The translations under genes were made by a program, and so were the position numbers. Source: Tomocerus qinae (Eukaryota > Arthropoda > Collembola > Entomobryomorpha > Tomoceridae). Taken from it: a stretch of DNA of 64,000 bases. Below, in pieces: positions 27,131 to 41,800 of the stretch; position 1 is the stretch's first letter, and every line of letters starts with the position of its first letter. The notes beneath the pieces are model-generated. The model saw only the letters and a program-made list of their open reading frames with translations. It ran no database searches and was not told the origin of the DNA. The DNA is taken from assembly GCA_020055645.1 (NCBI GenBank), contig CM034548.1:14260001-14324000 (forward strand). Reading direction: 5' to 3'.

Positions 27131-30100
27131 GTATCAAAACTACTATCTCTTATACTTAATTCTATTTCTATCGCCCAATTCACTCCCACACCCAACCAAA
27201 CTATCTCTCCGACACAATCTCCCAAATACTATAAGGATTCTATAAATTATTACACCATATAGAAATGTAAATCAACTCTGTGACGTCCTTAGGTACGTAT
27301 TTATTTATTGCCGTACGTGAGTCTGTGTCTTTCGGCTTGCCTGTCGACAGCTTTGTCGATATACTTAAATGTCTTCATAAGACTGTTGCAATTTGTTACC
27401 GTCTGTACTATACTCCCGACGTACGTCTCCTTATCACCATTTACATAAAACCCTTATCCCTCTATATTGTTTATATATTCGTGCATACATCTACAAGAAA
27501 TCATTTCATATCGCCATAATATATCATTCTAGTAGTAACAATACAACGTGTGTATCCAATAAGTTGTCTTACCATTTGTATATTATTAAAATGTACTAAA
27601 TACCAGGAGATAAATATACCTACTTACATATCATTATAATAATAATATAAGGAGCCACTATATAGAATGCCATAAAGCTACAATGTCTGTAAATACTTAT
27701 ACCTACTACTACTGTAAACCTAGTAGTAGTAGTAGTATAGTCCGTACGGATAAAAGCAACGGGATCCAATTAATTTCCCACTGACGTATGCATGCTTTAC
27801 TTAGTATAATTTTATTTTCTTACATTAGCTTCCAATGTTAACGTAAATTCTATTGTGCCATTTCATTCTATATGGACGCCACAGTAATATATTTGAGAAG
27901 GTTTGCACTAGTAGTGTAGTTATCGTCCTATTTATAAGTACGGATATGGAAATTCAAGAGGAATTCACAGATGAGTGGAGCCAAACAGGGTTGGAATAGA
28001 CAAACGTCAACATGCAAATTCACGTTGGTATTTACAGAACTCGAATGCACACAGAGCGAGTATTATGTACTACTTAGTTTATTCATTCTACCACTACTGC
28101 TTATTATGAAGTAGGCAATAAAGTTGAGCGCCGCACATGTGCTCCTATATTTATTTTGCATAAGTATGTAGTGGGTAGGTGTATGTATAAAATAGCATGT
28201 TTGTCTGTGGCTAGTCGTAAGTCTTCCTCCCTCTATTTAGACACTATAGTTTGTATATAAATAGAAATAGCATAGAATTATTTCATTTTCGCAATTAAGA
28301 TTGCATTATCTTTGAAAAATGTTAAAAAATGGAGAATGTTGTCTTTTCTGAGTCTCCGATCCGTCTAACAAAAATATTTTGGTTGACTGAACAGCAGTAG
28401 TACAACTGGTGATACATACGGCTTACATACAGCTCACTCATCGCATGACTGCTGAATACTTGGCGTTGGCATGAAAAAAACTGAGGGAAGTCAAGATGTG
28501 ATTTGAAGAAACAAATATTGCATACAGAGATAAGAGAGCAGTGGGTAATCCGGAACTTTACACTTGTGACATATGTTCTCATCTATTAAGCTCCTTGCTC
28601 TCAAACTCTTTCGAAAAGATATTTGCATACGTATATGTACATCACTACATCTTAACACTAGACATCCAAAGATCCCTACATGAATACTGAGCAGATAGAG
28701 ATTCCTAAATCTATAATGTCTATAGATGGCAAGATAAGCACAGAGAGAAACATGGCTAAACGAAAATCCACAATTCCGAGATCTACTTTACGATACTTTC
28801 TAGAAGTACTCAAATGGCTCTATAGCCAATAACACGCTATCAACATTTATCCAACTCCAAACTCTTTTTTAGTAGGCAGAAAACGCTCTCGCAGCTCAAA
28901 AAGCCGATTCCAAATATTTAGACTCAAATAAGAACTCGGCTTATCTGCAAGAAATGGCGGATCTTCAACTTCTAAATATACCTAATTATTTCCCTACTTA
29001 TTTTTTTAAATTCATAAACTAAAAACTTGAATTAAAACCAATAGCATTTGCTTTCAAGGTAATGATTTAAGTTTGAATTTAGTATAGTTTTTCCTATTGC
29101 ACATGTCATACATTTATTGCCCTATCAAATAAGTGGATATAAATCATATTTAAGACGGCTTGACTCTACCATCCGTTAAGTTAAGCCATTAGCATTAGAA
29201 TTAACAGATTTATTCCCAGATTTACAATATTTGAACCAGGCCTTAACTAGTGTGTTACGTTACCTATCCAAAAAGTTTTATTTTTGTTAACCCATATTAT
29301 TGTTCTTAGAAACCACTAGGGGTTCTCTTTATAAATGCTTATCTATTTTCCACAAACACGAGTTAAAATATGTTAAAATGTGCATACTTACTCATTAGAA
29401 TTGCAATTTATTTAGAAATACAAACCCATTTGACAAGATGAAGGTTGTTAAATAGAATTGAGTATCAATCCACTTATTTATAATGCAAAACTGACATTTC
29501 GCAGTTGCTATAAACATTAAATCTTGCGATGTGGGCATATCCCTACTTTATATGGCTTCGTTGACAGGGCTGAATTTCTATTTTATGAGACGGCAACATT
29601 GAATAGCAAATCACATCAAGCTTAATTTGTATTAGGAGGAAATTCGTTTCTGTATAAGTCATGTTATAACTTGCTTAGATACCGTATAAATAGATCAAGG
29701 ATTTAAGCGAAATGTAACGCAATTATGGGATTTTATTAGAAACAGAACAAATAGGAAACGAAGGAATACATTTAAAGATGTTTTAGCTGCTACAATCAGA
29801 AATAGGGAGCTAGGATCCAATTACCTGAAGAAATGAAATCATGGAAAAGTAAATGCAATTTACATATCAAGATCATTCAAAGGAAATAGAATGTTCTTTT
29901 TTCCGTTTGTACACCGAAACTACATAATGTATCCAGGCATATCTAAGTAGAACCTTATTCATTGATATTTCAACACAGCCAAATGTGATACTGACTAGTG
30001 CCATATTTAAAATATAGTTTTAGATTGTACAATTGAAAAAATTGGCAGATAGGTTGGCAAATATTTAAACGGACCTTTATTGATACTATATGGTCTTGTT

Positions 30101-32099
30101 TAAAGTAATAAAAATGTATTTTTCAAAGCAGTAGAGATATTATATTTACTTGATTAGGAAATAATATGTTGTTACAATATAGGTTGGTAATGCAGAGGGA
30201 GTAAGGTTGGAAACTTCATTGTTGCACGTGGAATCCCATGTGAAGGAAAATCAATGACCGGTATTAATCACATATCACATTTCTGTGAGGCTTGTTGGTT
30301 CTGGCTCCTCCAGGTCTTAGTAGTCTTATGTGGGAAGCTAGAAGAGAATTCGCAGAATGGAGTAGTGCAGGAGCTTAATGTGTGGGTCGCAGTTCTATGT
30401 ATTATTGTGGAATGGAAAAGGAAACTAGGATAGTAACGATAAGTAAACCTTAAGCTTTTGATAAGTTTTTTCCATTATAAATAAGTGGCAGAATGACATC
30501 GTAGTAATCTTTTATCCGTCTTCAATTTACCGTTTGTTCGAGTTATTTCAAGCAATTTCAGTGAAGATGGAGAAAAACTTGATTGTATATGAAAAGACAA
30601 GTCATTTGTGTAACTTTTTACTGAAACAGTATACAAGAATAGATTGATCGTCGTGAAGGAGTCTTTTGTTCGGCCAAGTATTTATAATACTTCCACCCAG
30701 AATAGAGAAAGAAATGAACAATGAGGGCTGGAGCAGATAGTAGGAGAAAGCCGTATCGTATATCTTACATCAACTCGATGTGCAGATAGACTTTTTATCT
30801 TCGGCTTCGTTGGGCACACTAATCTCTATAGTTTGTCGCTCTTTCTCATGTTTTGTTGTCATTCTGAAAGAAAGTGATACTTCTCAAGGAGAAATATATG
30901 TAAAAGTGTACTACCCACACATGCCAAAAAAAGAATATCTCAGAAATCTCACAATAAGAATATTCCAGAAATATCAAATTTCTTTGCTCTAATAGGCATA
31001 TTAATTACACTTAAGCTCCATTTATCTGTAGATCAAAGTATACATATTGTCAATTCTAAATGAAAATGAACTCTTTTCACAAAGCCAAACATATTTGGCT
31101 CCATAGAATACAAAACTTATTTTTTCGTGAATTATAATAATAAATCTTGCTTAACTAGCAGTTGCTCGTTATGTCAGTCTTTTGAGTCTAACAACAAAAG
31201 TTAGGCAAAAGTACAGCGTGTGTGATTGTATTTTTGCAAAGATTCCAACTCACCTACAGATAAACTCATTCTTTCACACACGATCTCGCACATTTATGTG
31301 CCATCTCATCTCTTGTAACTGTATCAACAAAAGAGGAAAGCAATAAGTAAGCATAAAAGGAGGAAACTTCAGATTCCCAATGCACAACTCGAAGATCTCC
31401 TTTGTAACATTGTACCAACTCAACTCTATTACTACCTAGACATACAAATACATAGAATTGCTGTCAAACCTATAACTGTACCATAAATTCTGGATACTTT
31501 TCCAATACAACAATAGTTCTCCTAATCCGGCCCTTTTTTGAATCTACTTATACACTACTACATACATCCATTTAGATACAATTCCAGCCAGATGTAAATC
31601 TGAAATTAAATAGAAAATGTGTATCTATTTGTTAGATCATAAGTTCAATTCCGGAGAAATTCTTAATGATTTTGTGGTACTTTAGCATTTGAAGATTGTA
31701 GAATGTATATTACGTCTACAACCTTTTATACTATAGATAGCTGAGGACACGCTTTATATAGCTTAAGTTATATGTTTTATGTATAGGAGTAGTAATAGCA
31801 TTTATGAACTTACATTACAATTAGGATAGGGCACAGAGGAATCGAATGGAAAGAATGGAGCTAAAAGACGGAGGGATGTGACTGGAATATTGGGATAGCG
31901 TAATAAGGATGTAGCCGCATAGTATGTACATAGATAGGAAGAAGATTCTATAATGCAGAGATATTAGTTACATTTAGGTGGATATTACTGTGTGTATTCC
32001 CAGAAAGTTTTTCCTAGGTACTTATATAAATGTATCAAAGTTGAAGAAGCAGTGGTCGTGCTTTGAGAGAATATGTTGAGAAAAAGTTGGAGAGGAAAA
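27131..32099. other. No gene seen upstream of E78
   Basis: AT-rich with the hairpin at 27703. The interval directly upstream of E78 probably contains regulatory DNA, but no site can be named with support. Confidence 0.65.
27703..27750. repeat. CTA/TAG hairpin plus 10-bp palindrome
   Basis: CTACTACTACT (27703-27713) can pair with AGTAGTAGTAG (27722-27732) around an 8-nt loop. The perfect palindrome TCCGTACGGA follows at 27741-27750. Confidence 0.85.
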
Positions 32100-32363
32100 C
32101 CCGCGTAGGTAGAGACGTTCAGTTCAGATTCAGAATCCCGTCCTCCGTCCGTCCGTGTTTGTCTCATTCAGTTTCAGTGTATTTTGAATTGGCTGTTGGG
32201 TTCGTTGGGTCGGATAACAATTCTGTCCGTCTCCCGTCCCCCATGCAGTTCTCCCGTCTATTTGTGTTTCTTCTTGTCTTTTACAATCCTGTTTTGTGTT
32301 CTTGCAGGTCTTCTTCGATGTTCTTCTAAGTTGACTCGACGCCACTTTTTCTCACATTAAATT
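32100..32363 (+). promoter_or_regulatory. Probable E78 5' leader / proximal promoter, with uORFs
   Basis: GC-richer than the surroundings, with CCGTCCGTCCGT and several TCAGTT/TCAGTG strings that resemble the arthropod initiator. Contains a 28-codon upstream ORF (32243-32329) and, in the same frame and sharing its stop, a nested ATG-TTC-TTC-TAA (32318-32329), 34 nt before the E78 start. A good splice acceptor (gttcttgcag ending at 32306) means the coding exon may instead begin at 32307 and be joined to a distal noncoding exon. No transcript evidence; the start site is not fixed. Confidence 0.4.
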
Positions 32364-32802
32364 ATGTTCAAAGTTGAATCTACGGGAGCTTCCTCTGCGG
32401 GCTCCACGCTCTCCCTCAATCCCCAGAACAATTTCGATTTTGGGCTCAGTTTCTGTGATGATGGGACGACAGAAGACCTTTTTGACTCTTTCTCCAGCCC
32501 TGCCAACGAAGAGAGTGGGGGCATCGAGTCCAGCGTCCCCGGTCCCACCCCCACCCCTCCCTGCCCTCCCATGGACCCCAATGTCAGGATCAAAACAGAG
32601 CCGGAAGATGTCATAATGCCCGCAGTCTCCGAGAAAGAGTCACAGAGTAGTCCGAATAACGTCTCCACAAGTCCATTAGAGCCGCCGTCGACGCCCGGAG
32701 TGACAGTGTCCACAACTGCAGTCACATTAGCCGAGGCGGGTGCGTCTGACAGCAACACTCCAGCCAATACTAGCAACACCGGCAATGCAACCAACAAAAA
32801 AG
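32364..32802 (+). CDS. E78: E78 coding exon 1 (A/B domain)
   Basis: Encodes residues 1-146 plus the first base of codon 147 and ends at the donor AAAAAAG/gtacct (phase 1). The product is an acidic, Ser/Thr/Pro-rich, probably unstructured transactivation region. Two stretches fit the sumoylation consensus (hydrophobic-K-x-E): FKVE at residues 2-5 and IKTE at 76-79, the second followed by PED. Base composition is clearly more GC-rich than the flanking introns. Other E78 isoforms with different N-termini could start elsewhere; none was recognised here. Confidence 0.85.
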
Positions 32803-35800
32803 GTACCTAAATACTTCACTCATTCTCTGTATATTTACTCATACTCTCTCTCTCGCACTATATAAAATACATTACCTAATACCTATAGTAGAGTTATACT
32901 TATATGGGAAATCCCTTCAGGAACACAATTAATATGCATGTATACTTAAGATATTCTCGTACAGGGTTACTACAATTATGGATTCTGTCGTCTTTCATGA
33001 CATTTCTGTGTAAACATGTCAAATTGTAGTAGATCTATGCAACGAAAATTCTAAAGCTGTAGGTAGTCTTACATTAATGTAGTGTAGCATGCCATATTGT
33101 GCACGTAGAATCTATATAGCTGTATGAATATGGATTTTCTTTTAATGCAATAACCCTTGAGACAAAATAAATTACCAGAGCACTTATAACTATTAGTAGC
33201 TGAACATTGTCTATTGAAAGAAGGGAAATGTGAATAAGTCTTGTTCTACGTACCAAAAAGAGTAGCGGATGTAAGTTAATGCAGTTAAATTAAGTTCCAT
33301 AATTAGTACAGTGAAGAAGAGTATGTATAATTACATTTGATCAGAATATAAAGCAGTAGGTATGCTCGATAAATGGACTCGTCATGATCATTCTATTAGA
33401 ACATGGTTGGTTTAGTAGATGTAGTAATATGTGGTGATAAGGGAATGGCAAACTGCAGAGCTCATATTAAAATTTTATTAGATAAAATCAGCTAGATGAA
33501 ATGAAGCTACGTGATATGTTGGCTGGGATGGGTTGACAGATAAGTGGAAGGGAAGCCAAGAAAAATGAAGAAGGAAAGGCTAGTGAGGAGATGTTTGTGA
33601 GTTTTGTTGCAATATGTAAGTGCTGTTGCTATCAGGATGGGTGAATATGATTAATTATTATTGTATTTAGTAGTATTGAGTTGGGATCGGTGAGTGGGGG
33701 CAAAATGTTTGGGACAAAAATGTTAAGGACCAGCTCATCTCGACTTGATGCAGATAGTTCAATGAACCATGACAGAGAAGAGTTAGTAAGTAAGTAAGTA
33801 GTAGTAGTGAGCGATAATGTCTTTTCGTATTACGGAGCAGTTTTGTATGGCGGAGTAGACATTCAGTTAAATAACTTTGTTGTGTCTCTCATATAACTAT
33901 TTATTACAACATCTGTATACTAGTTAAGGATCAGTGTGGATGCAGATACATCAATGTGCAGTGTAATAAGTAAGTGAACGGAGAAGAAGTCACTCACTAA
34001 TACTACTTACTATTAAATGGGGAGTAATAGTTGTAGTTGTAGTAGTAATAAGTAATACGTTTGAGTATATAGAAGTATTTAGTAGTGCAGTTGTTGTAGT
34101 GGTGAGGAGGGCAAGCCAAAAGTAAAGCAAGTAAGCCAAGTCAAGAAAGACAGGCGAACAACAAACACAAACTATGTAATAGCTAGCAGTGAAATGAGTA
34201 TAAGTAAAGCATGCATTAGGAAATGGAAATCCAAAGGAAACAGGATTAAACAACCCTGTGACGGTCATTCAACCACTGGTGCATCTATAGATCCTTTGCC
34301 TTGAAAAAATCCTTTAGCGGTGTTGATGAATGTACCGTTTCCAATAATGAGCAAACGGAGCAGTTGCGCCTCATCTCTTGCCACAGCCTAATTGATTCAT
34401 CATTTCAATCCTCATCTTCTTCACCCCCTCCACTTACCGTTCTTGACTCCACACAACTCTATCTACTACTACTACTACAATATATGCATCCATTTACTAC
34501 TACTACATGCTATACATTATTATGCTACTACTCATCCTCAACGTTTTATATATCAATGTGACTACAATAATATTTATTATTACATCCATTATAAGCGTAG
34601 TACCTATGCACTTTTACAATGTCAAGGTATTATATCAAGAGAGATAGTACAGCAGAAATCGTTAATCATACTGTTTTACTATCGTTTACGTATACAGTAG
34701 CATAATATTATACAAAGTAGCCAGAGATAAATGTAACTGGCTTCAGTTAGCACTTTGATTCTAAAATAATGGTAGATTGGATAGCTAGAGTGATGTAGTT
34801 TGTATATTATGAGCGTCGTAAAAGCAACTACTTTAGTTAACACTTAACAGTAGCTTGATGATATATTATTTGTAGCTAGACACAACATACACAGTTGCTT
34901 TTCCATGAGTACAGATACCTACTTATCTATAGGATATACTTAGGTATGCTGTATATAGAAATAGAACGAAGATGTATTATTATCTTTACATTCTAATCTT
35001 CATCGCACTCTTATTCTTATCCCAAATAAACACGGATATTTCCCGTGCCTTTCCATATCTCTACACAGTAGCTTGGAATTACTACATGAGTTGTTTTCAG
35101 ACACTATACACACAATCCAATGTGTGTAGGAATTTAGGAAAGAGTGTAAGTTATGCAGTGAAGATAGCAACTCGAAATATCTTAAGCTGTAAGGATAATA
35201 ATATCATCTTAATGCTCACTTTATACAAGAAAACAGTACTCTACCACTGTTAGAATAAATCCTTTGGATTCAATCTTATCTACACTATCTAAAACTGCAT
35301 TAAAAATAGCAAGAGGAATAACAACGGTATCGGCACTCTTGAATGAATGGCTTGGGCAAGTAGGTAGATACAATAGCTACTTGCTTACATACATACATGA
35401 GACGTTGATTTGAGCATGAATAGCAAATTATGTTATCTACATTTCCACATATTGTCAGTTTTATACGTGGAGGAGTGAATTCGGAGTCTATTGGTAGTTA
35501 TGCAACTAAAGTGCAAGTTAATGTATGCATCTGTGTAAAAAATAAATGTTTTTTATAGCATTAACTAGTACGGTTGTTGTTACAATGTTATAATAGGTAG
35601 TAATGATTTCTTAAGGCGCTGTCGGTTTACCTCTACCAGATTGCATTTATTTTTCTCAAATAATAATTAATAAGTAATGAAAAATACAGCTACGTTAGAT
35701 GAGGTAGTGCATTTACTATTATTATCATTAGCTCAGAGAGTACAGTATAGAAATGGAGATGGACTTTATATAGTTAGTACAAAGTCGAAGATGAGAAGAG

Positions 35801-38800
35801 AGCGAGACAGATGAATTTATCACGCGGCACTCAACCATTGAAACTGAGCTTGTGGAAAATAGTAAAGCCAGTTAGTTAGCTATTCGAGTTTAAGAATAAC
35901 AAAACTGTGCATAGTATTACACTACATCACTTTTGCATTATTAGGATGTTACAGAGATAGACACAGGTAGGTATGAAATGGAAACGTATACGCTACGTCT
36001 CGGTGGTTGACTGTGGAGCAGTATAAAATAACTGTATTTACACACTTACGTAATCACGTTCAAGAATGGACTAATAAGTAGTAGCGTAGAAGTTGAAATA
36101 CTAGCTTAGAGAGAACTAGAACTGTAAGTACCTATAATATTATACAGTGAGAGAGTAGTGCAGTAGAGATTGACATGATGGACAGTTAGACCTGGGGAAA
36201 TTCACGGAACAAGTGTAAGTTGCTTTGCGTGTTCAGATTTTCATTTGTATGAAATTAAGAGTCGAAGGATTTCGTTTCATTCTCAACTTTATTCATCATC
36301 ACCTATTAAATAAGTAGCTGTAGCTACTACAATTGATCAAAATGCCAAACTGTAAATTTACTAGATATTCATCCATCCAGTCATCGGACTATCTACTATA
36401 CACTACTACTTACTTATAGTATAAATTATACAGTCCAATTTTATAGCTACACATTTTAATAATATTTATTGAGTATAATATTGGTAAAGCAATAGGATGA
36501 GATGTTTAAAGGGGGAGAAAGATTGTGAATTGATTGAGTATGTATTAAATAGAGTTAAGTAAGAAGTTAAGCGGAAAAAAATAATAATGACAGTAGAAAA
36601 CATAGTAAATAGATAGGCATTTTATCTGTGTCCATCTCCTAAGGCATGAGTGCTGAAAAATTATGTTAGGATGAGCAGTATTTATTTAGTTTAATTGTAA
36701 CGATGGGAGATAATAGTTATGTAAGGACTGTACAGTAAAAATGAGTTAGGTAGTTAGGATGTGAAGAGTACAGTATTATGTAGTACTTACATACTCTACT
36801 AGGAATATAGGGTCATTCAACCGGAGCTGAGATGTTTTCCTGTGCTGGCCTTGAAGAATTCTTTAGAGTAAGAGTCCCGTTAGGATTACTTCACTCTTAA
36901 ATTACAGTATACATACATACAAATAGGTACAGGCAGAAAGGTAAGCACGGCACCGGTTTCGCCCTTTTTTGTTGAGACTCTCTTCTTCTTTTTCCTTTGT
37001 CTGCCTCGTCTCACTTACTCTATCTATTATGATGAGTCTCCCTATAGCTTCACCATCCAACACTCTCCAAAACAATTGCCAAGCCTCGATCCTATGCTAT
37101 ACAATCAATCCATCTAATGCATTATGCTATACGGGCAAAAACCAGTATTATATTCCATCCAAGTACTACTAGCCATACAATTACTCTCTCAGCTACCTAC
37201 CTACTACTTACTACACTAAGACTACGTCCGCGTAACAAAAAAGCATAACATAATATCCAGGTTGTTCCTAGATAAGTTATTTAGAAAAAAATAACATTAA
37301 ACTAACTAACTGGATATAATATACCTACCTCCTTTTACTACGAACAAATATAATACAGTTAACTAACGACTCAACTGTATACAGCTCAGACACATATTCC
37401 CTAACCAGATAAATAAGTAGTACATATATGTAGGTACGTGATCATACAAAACCAAATCCATCACGTCATCATACCTTAGAGACTCCGGATGTTTTCTAGA
37501 AAATATTTCTTTATGTAAATACAAATCCTGCTAACCTTTCCCTTGACCATACACTATCAATTAAAGAGGCAGGGCAGGTGGCTATAAGTAAGTCAGCACT
37601 TACTACGGGTAGGTAGGCATATTTACTAGCAACAACGTTTCACCCTCTATACTAAATATCAAATGCTAAAGTTGTCCCATCTGTAGTAGCCAATTGTTCA
37701 AAAAACCTTTACGAACCTACTTACATGTGAATCTATGTAGATGGGTACTACAAGAATTATACCTGTACGTGTACGGTAATTGCTTAGGTATATTAGGATA
37801 TGCATATGGATGCAATCCATCGTTTCACGAAATAAGTGAGCTATCATTTCTAAAACCTAACTGAACAAGGCATTTAATCCTTTTTTCTTCCTTTTTTACT
37901 AGTAATTATGATACATATAAATATTTAAGGAGGAGTAGGTAGATTGGAATCTGCCACAATAATGTGCAAGTGTTTCAACTGATGTACAGCTACATCAATT
38001 TCCATGTAAACTGACTACTAGGAAAAGGATTAGGTTCAGCTAATTATTTTACACAACAAAAGCAGTTGCAATAAATGTACAGTACGGAATTCCCATATGT
38101 AATATCATTCCTGACAAAGATACTTTTGATATTGTTGTCTCATCCGAAAAGCATCTTCACATCCATCATATTCCTCATATCAATTAAAGATTAGTTTTCC
38201 CTCGTTTCCATCTAAAATTCTTTGTGGTAGCTTCCTCTGGTGGATGTGCATTGGAAATGAATTCTTGTTAAAATTCATACATGTAGAGTGGTAGAGAAAG
38301 TAATGTATATTAATATGTATGTAAGTAAATGAAGCGAATCTTTTTGTCCTAAGTCTTTTCTTAGGAGGAATGTTTATATTGGAAGTGCTTTTGCACCCCA
38401 GATCACCTTTTCCACTCTGTGATTTGGTTCTTCTGATCCATCTTAATATTATCGGTTCTGCCTCTCTTGCCATGTCATGTAATGTCAGCTGACGTTTAAA
38501 ATCTTTTGTGAATCTCTTAACCTTGGCAGCTTTCCAAATAAATCCCTGTGTGAACCACCATTCTGAACCACCAACTAGCTTTTCATTTATGGGAAAAATA
38601 AGTTCCATGCCATTAGTCAGACAGAGAGCACACAATCAGTCTACACATCTCTCGCCCCTGCTTAAAAATTTGATGGCTAGGTAGCTAACCTAATACAGTC
38701 ATACACCTCTATACCAAAGAATAACAGTAATAACTAAAAACATGCTACACTTATTTATTGTTACACAGCGATGCCCAAATTGTCACTCTCTCGAAATCTC

Positions 38801-41800
38801 ATAGACTGAGATTTTTAGCCTTTTCTGTCCCCAACCAGCTTTGGGAATCAAACAGACGTTTCAACGTTCTTTCTGTTGACAGATGACGAAATGATATTCT
38901 GAAATCAGATAAAAGCGACAAACCTGGAGTGTAATATTATTCTAAATATTTGCATATTCTGTGAGTCTATGTTTTAACATCAAAGGTTGTGTAGTTCATG
39001 GCAAATACCAATGATAAGGTTAATGCATTAATCAATTTTATAATTGTGATATAATTTTGGACTCTATCAATTAAGCTATGTTTATTTACTGGTGAATTTT
39101 ATTAGTGAAAAAGATTTTCCAATTTTCCTTTTCAGAAAAAAATACTATTGTCTAATTTATTACTTTCAAGAATAAAAAAGGCCTATAGGATTACATAAGT
39201 ATCACGTTGAACGAAATATTTATTTCCGTAGGTTTTATCTGCAGTTTGGTTAGATTTAGTTTTCCCAATTCATGTAACGGTACAATCTCCAACATGTAAA
39301 ACGAGATCATATTTAGTAAACAAGGGTTTGAGGAGGCAGGTATTTTCGTGCTATTGAATTATCTATAGCTATGGTACGTGTAGAAAAAGTAGCTTAAAAA
39401 GTGTCGAGTTACAATTGTTCCATCCTATGCTCTACGAATTGTACAATCTCAGATCTCTTTGTGATGCTTGTGTATGTCTGTCTCATGGGCTATCATTTTT
39501 CAGATACATTAGTAAGTGTTTCCCAAAGTCTTACATGTATGAATAATATTAATTTCTTGTCGGTAGTTGAACTATTTGTTTTTTGTTGCTTGGCTGTGGA
39601 CACTGAGACAACATTGTTGTCGCCTCCTCCTTGCATTTCCCGATAATTTTTATGTATAAAGTGTCTGAGTGGTGTCGCTTATAATTTATGCATATTCAAC
39701 TAACGACGTTTGAACTCATAAAGTATATTTTCAAAAAATAAGTTCAAGTGTCGAAAAGAGTTGGTCAATTTGACGAGTGTTGAAGTGTTGTTTTGATTCC
39801 TGTTAGGATATTTTCTTTGTTGTTTGAAGCTTAGTTTATAGGTATGATGAGGGTTCTGGACAAATAAAAATGCACAAGCTTCAGTTGAGTGCAATGAAAC
39901 ATTTAACGATAATTAGCTTGCATATTTATATGCAGATATTAATGTCATAAAAATAATTTGTAATGCATTATAGGTCTGAGTAAGCAATAAGTGTAGTAAT
40001 TTGGTATCGGTAGTAATAAGTAAGCAAATATGCCTATCATACGCTGTTATCTGGTTTCACTGCAGCATTGTACATGTACTTGCACTAAACGTTTCTCTCA
40101 ATAGTTTCAAAATACAAAACAATATTAGTAGATATGTACAGAGAAGGTTCGACGACCCAAGGCTCAAGGTTCTGTTTATATTTTTGGAGAGCAGAAGGGT
40201 TATCACAGTTTCTGTCAACTACATTCTATATAAGTATAACCGGCGATCTCAAGCTGTAAAGATACTATGTACTAATAGCTACCTATATTATGGAAAAGCA
40301 AGGGATGAATTCAATCTGCCAAACAGCCCTGACTCAAATTATACTGTGATGATGAACGTCATAGTCTTCCAAAGAGAGTCGCGGCCGATGAACTTATCTT
40401 TCCAACTCTTTCCAGTAGAGCACCAGAATCTTTTAAGTCTTTGACTCAAATAATATATCATTTTTGCTTAGCTTCAGCTTTTCCTGTCCTTTCATTGATG
40501 AAGATAGCTTGCTGATGTGACAAACAAAGCCTGGCAATGCAAATAACAATATATTTTTCACATCTGCCCTAAGTTTTTATAAATTTTTCTAACCATAAAT
40601 ATTATCAGCATTCATGATTTATTTTTAATGAATTTAAAGTTTTTAAGAGTTCAATTCAATTAATTCAATGTTACAACTGGTTAATGTACTTGCATGGCAA
40701 GGAAATGCATAGACAGAGAATTTTTTAAAATCAATATCATGAGTCATTGGGGTTTGTATTATGTAGATGGCAAATGTAATAAATAACTTTGGGGTCAACA
40801 CAACTATATCTGTTTTGACATTTCTATTTAATTGTGGAGAATTCTTAGTGATTTCATGTTACAAATCATGCGATTAATATTACTGATTGTAACTCTTAAC
40901 CTTAGGGCATTGTCACCAAAGACAGGAAAGACACCAGCAGATTGTTTACGTATTTTGCAAAGTGTCGCATAAGAAGTCAAATATCAAATTTGGTATTGGG
41001 AAAGATGACAAGTGGATAAGGAGTCATGTTTGTGTCGTTGTCTCTTTAGCTTCGCAAAGAACAATAGATAGATCTGTATGGTTGCATCAAATTATTCTAT
41101 TATCACTCCACACATCTTGAGAATCTCGACGCGACTTCCGACTTTAACTCGGAGTCTTCTGCCATCAAACTCTTATCGCTAGTTATTATTATGTCTTGCT
41201 ATTAGACTCCAATCTTACGGTATGATAAAATGTGTCTGCGTAAAATATAAAATTCAGAGAACAATACATAGTGGAATAACTCCGTTGTGGACGGTTTAAT
41301 ATCTTATTGGACGATTCAGTCATTTTATTACTCCACACGATAAATGTACGCAAGGCGCATTTATATTCAGACTGCATTACAAAACGTTACAAAGAATCAC
41401 AATCACAGCAATCAAAACGATGATGATACTATAGAGCCACATTCATTTACGTAATGTGTATTATCTTAGATGGTAATGTATATGTATCCGGTGCTATATT
41501 ATAGTAGTTGGTGCAATACAATTCATATTGAAAAGGAGTAGGCAATATGTATAAGGTAGGGTGGTATAGTAGTATGCTATGACAAAGTTGGCTTATGATG
41601 ATATTGTTTTCTTTAGCATTGTTTGTTTCAAGTTTTGAATGTACAATTATAGTTACAATAATTGTATGTGTAAGTTTGAGTGTAGGCACAAGGTTTGCGG
41701 ACAAAGTTAACAAACTTGGATGATCGTAGCTTAAGTGAGTAACGTAAGTAACGTAAGAACTGCTGCCGCTATAACGTAACCGAGCGAGAGAGAAAGAAAT

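Noticed and set aside
32357-32797. 146-codon minus-strand open frame opposite E78 exon 1
   Set aside because: Mirror of the real coding exon, which splices in frame to the zinc fingers.
40001-40444. 147-codon plus-strand open frame in E78 intron 1
   Set aside because: No family resemblance seen; the length is possible by chance in 64 kb, and there is no supporting start context or splice structure.
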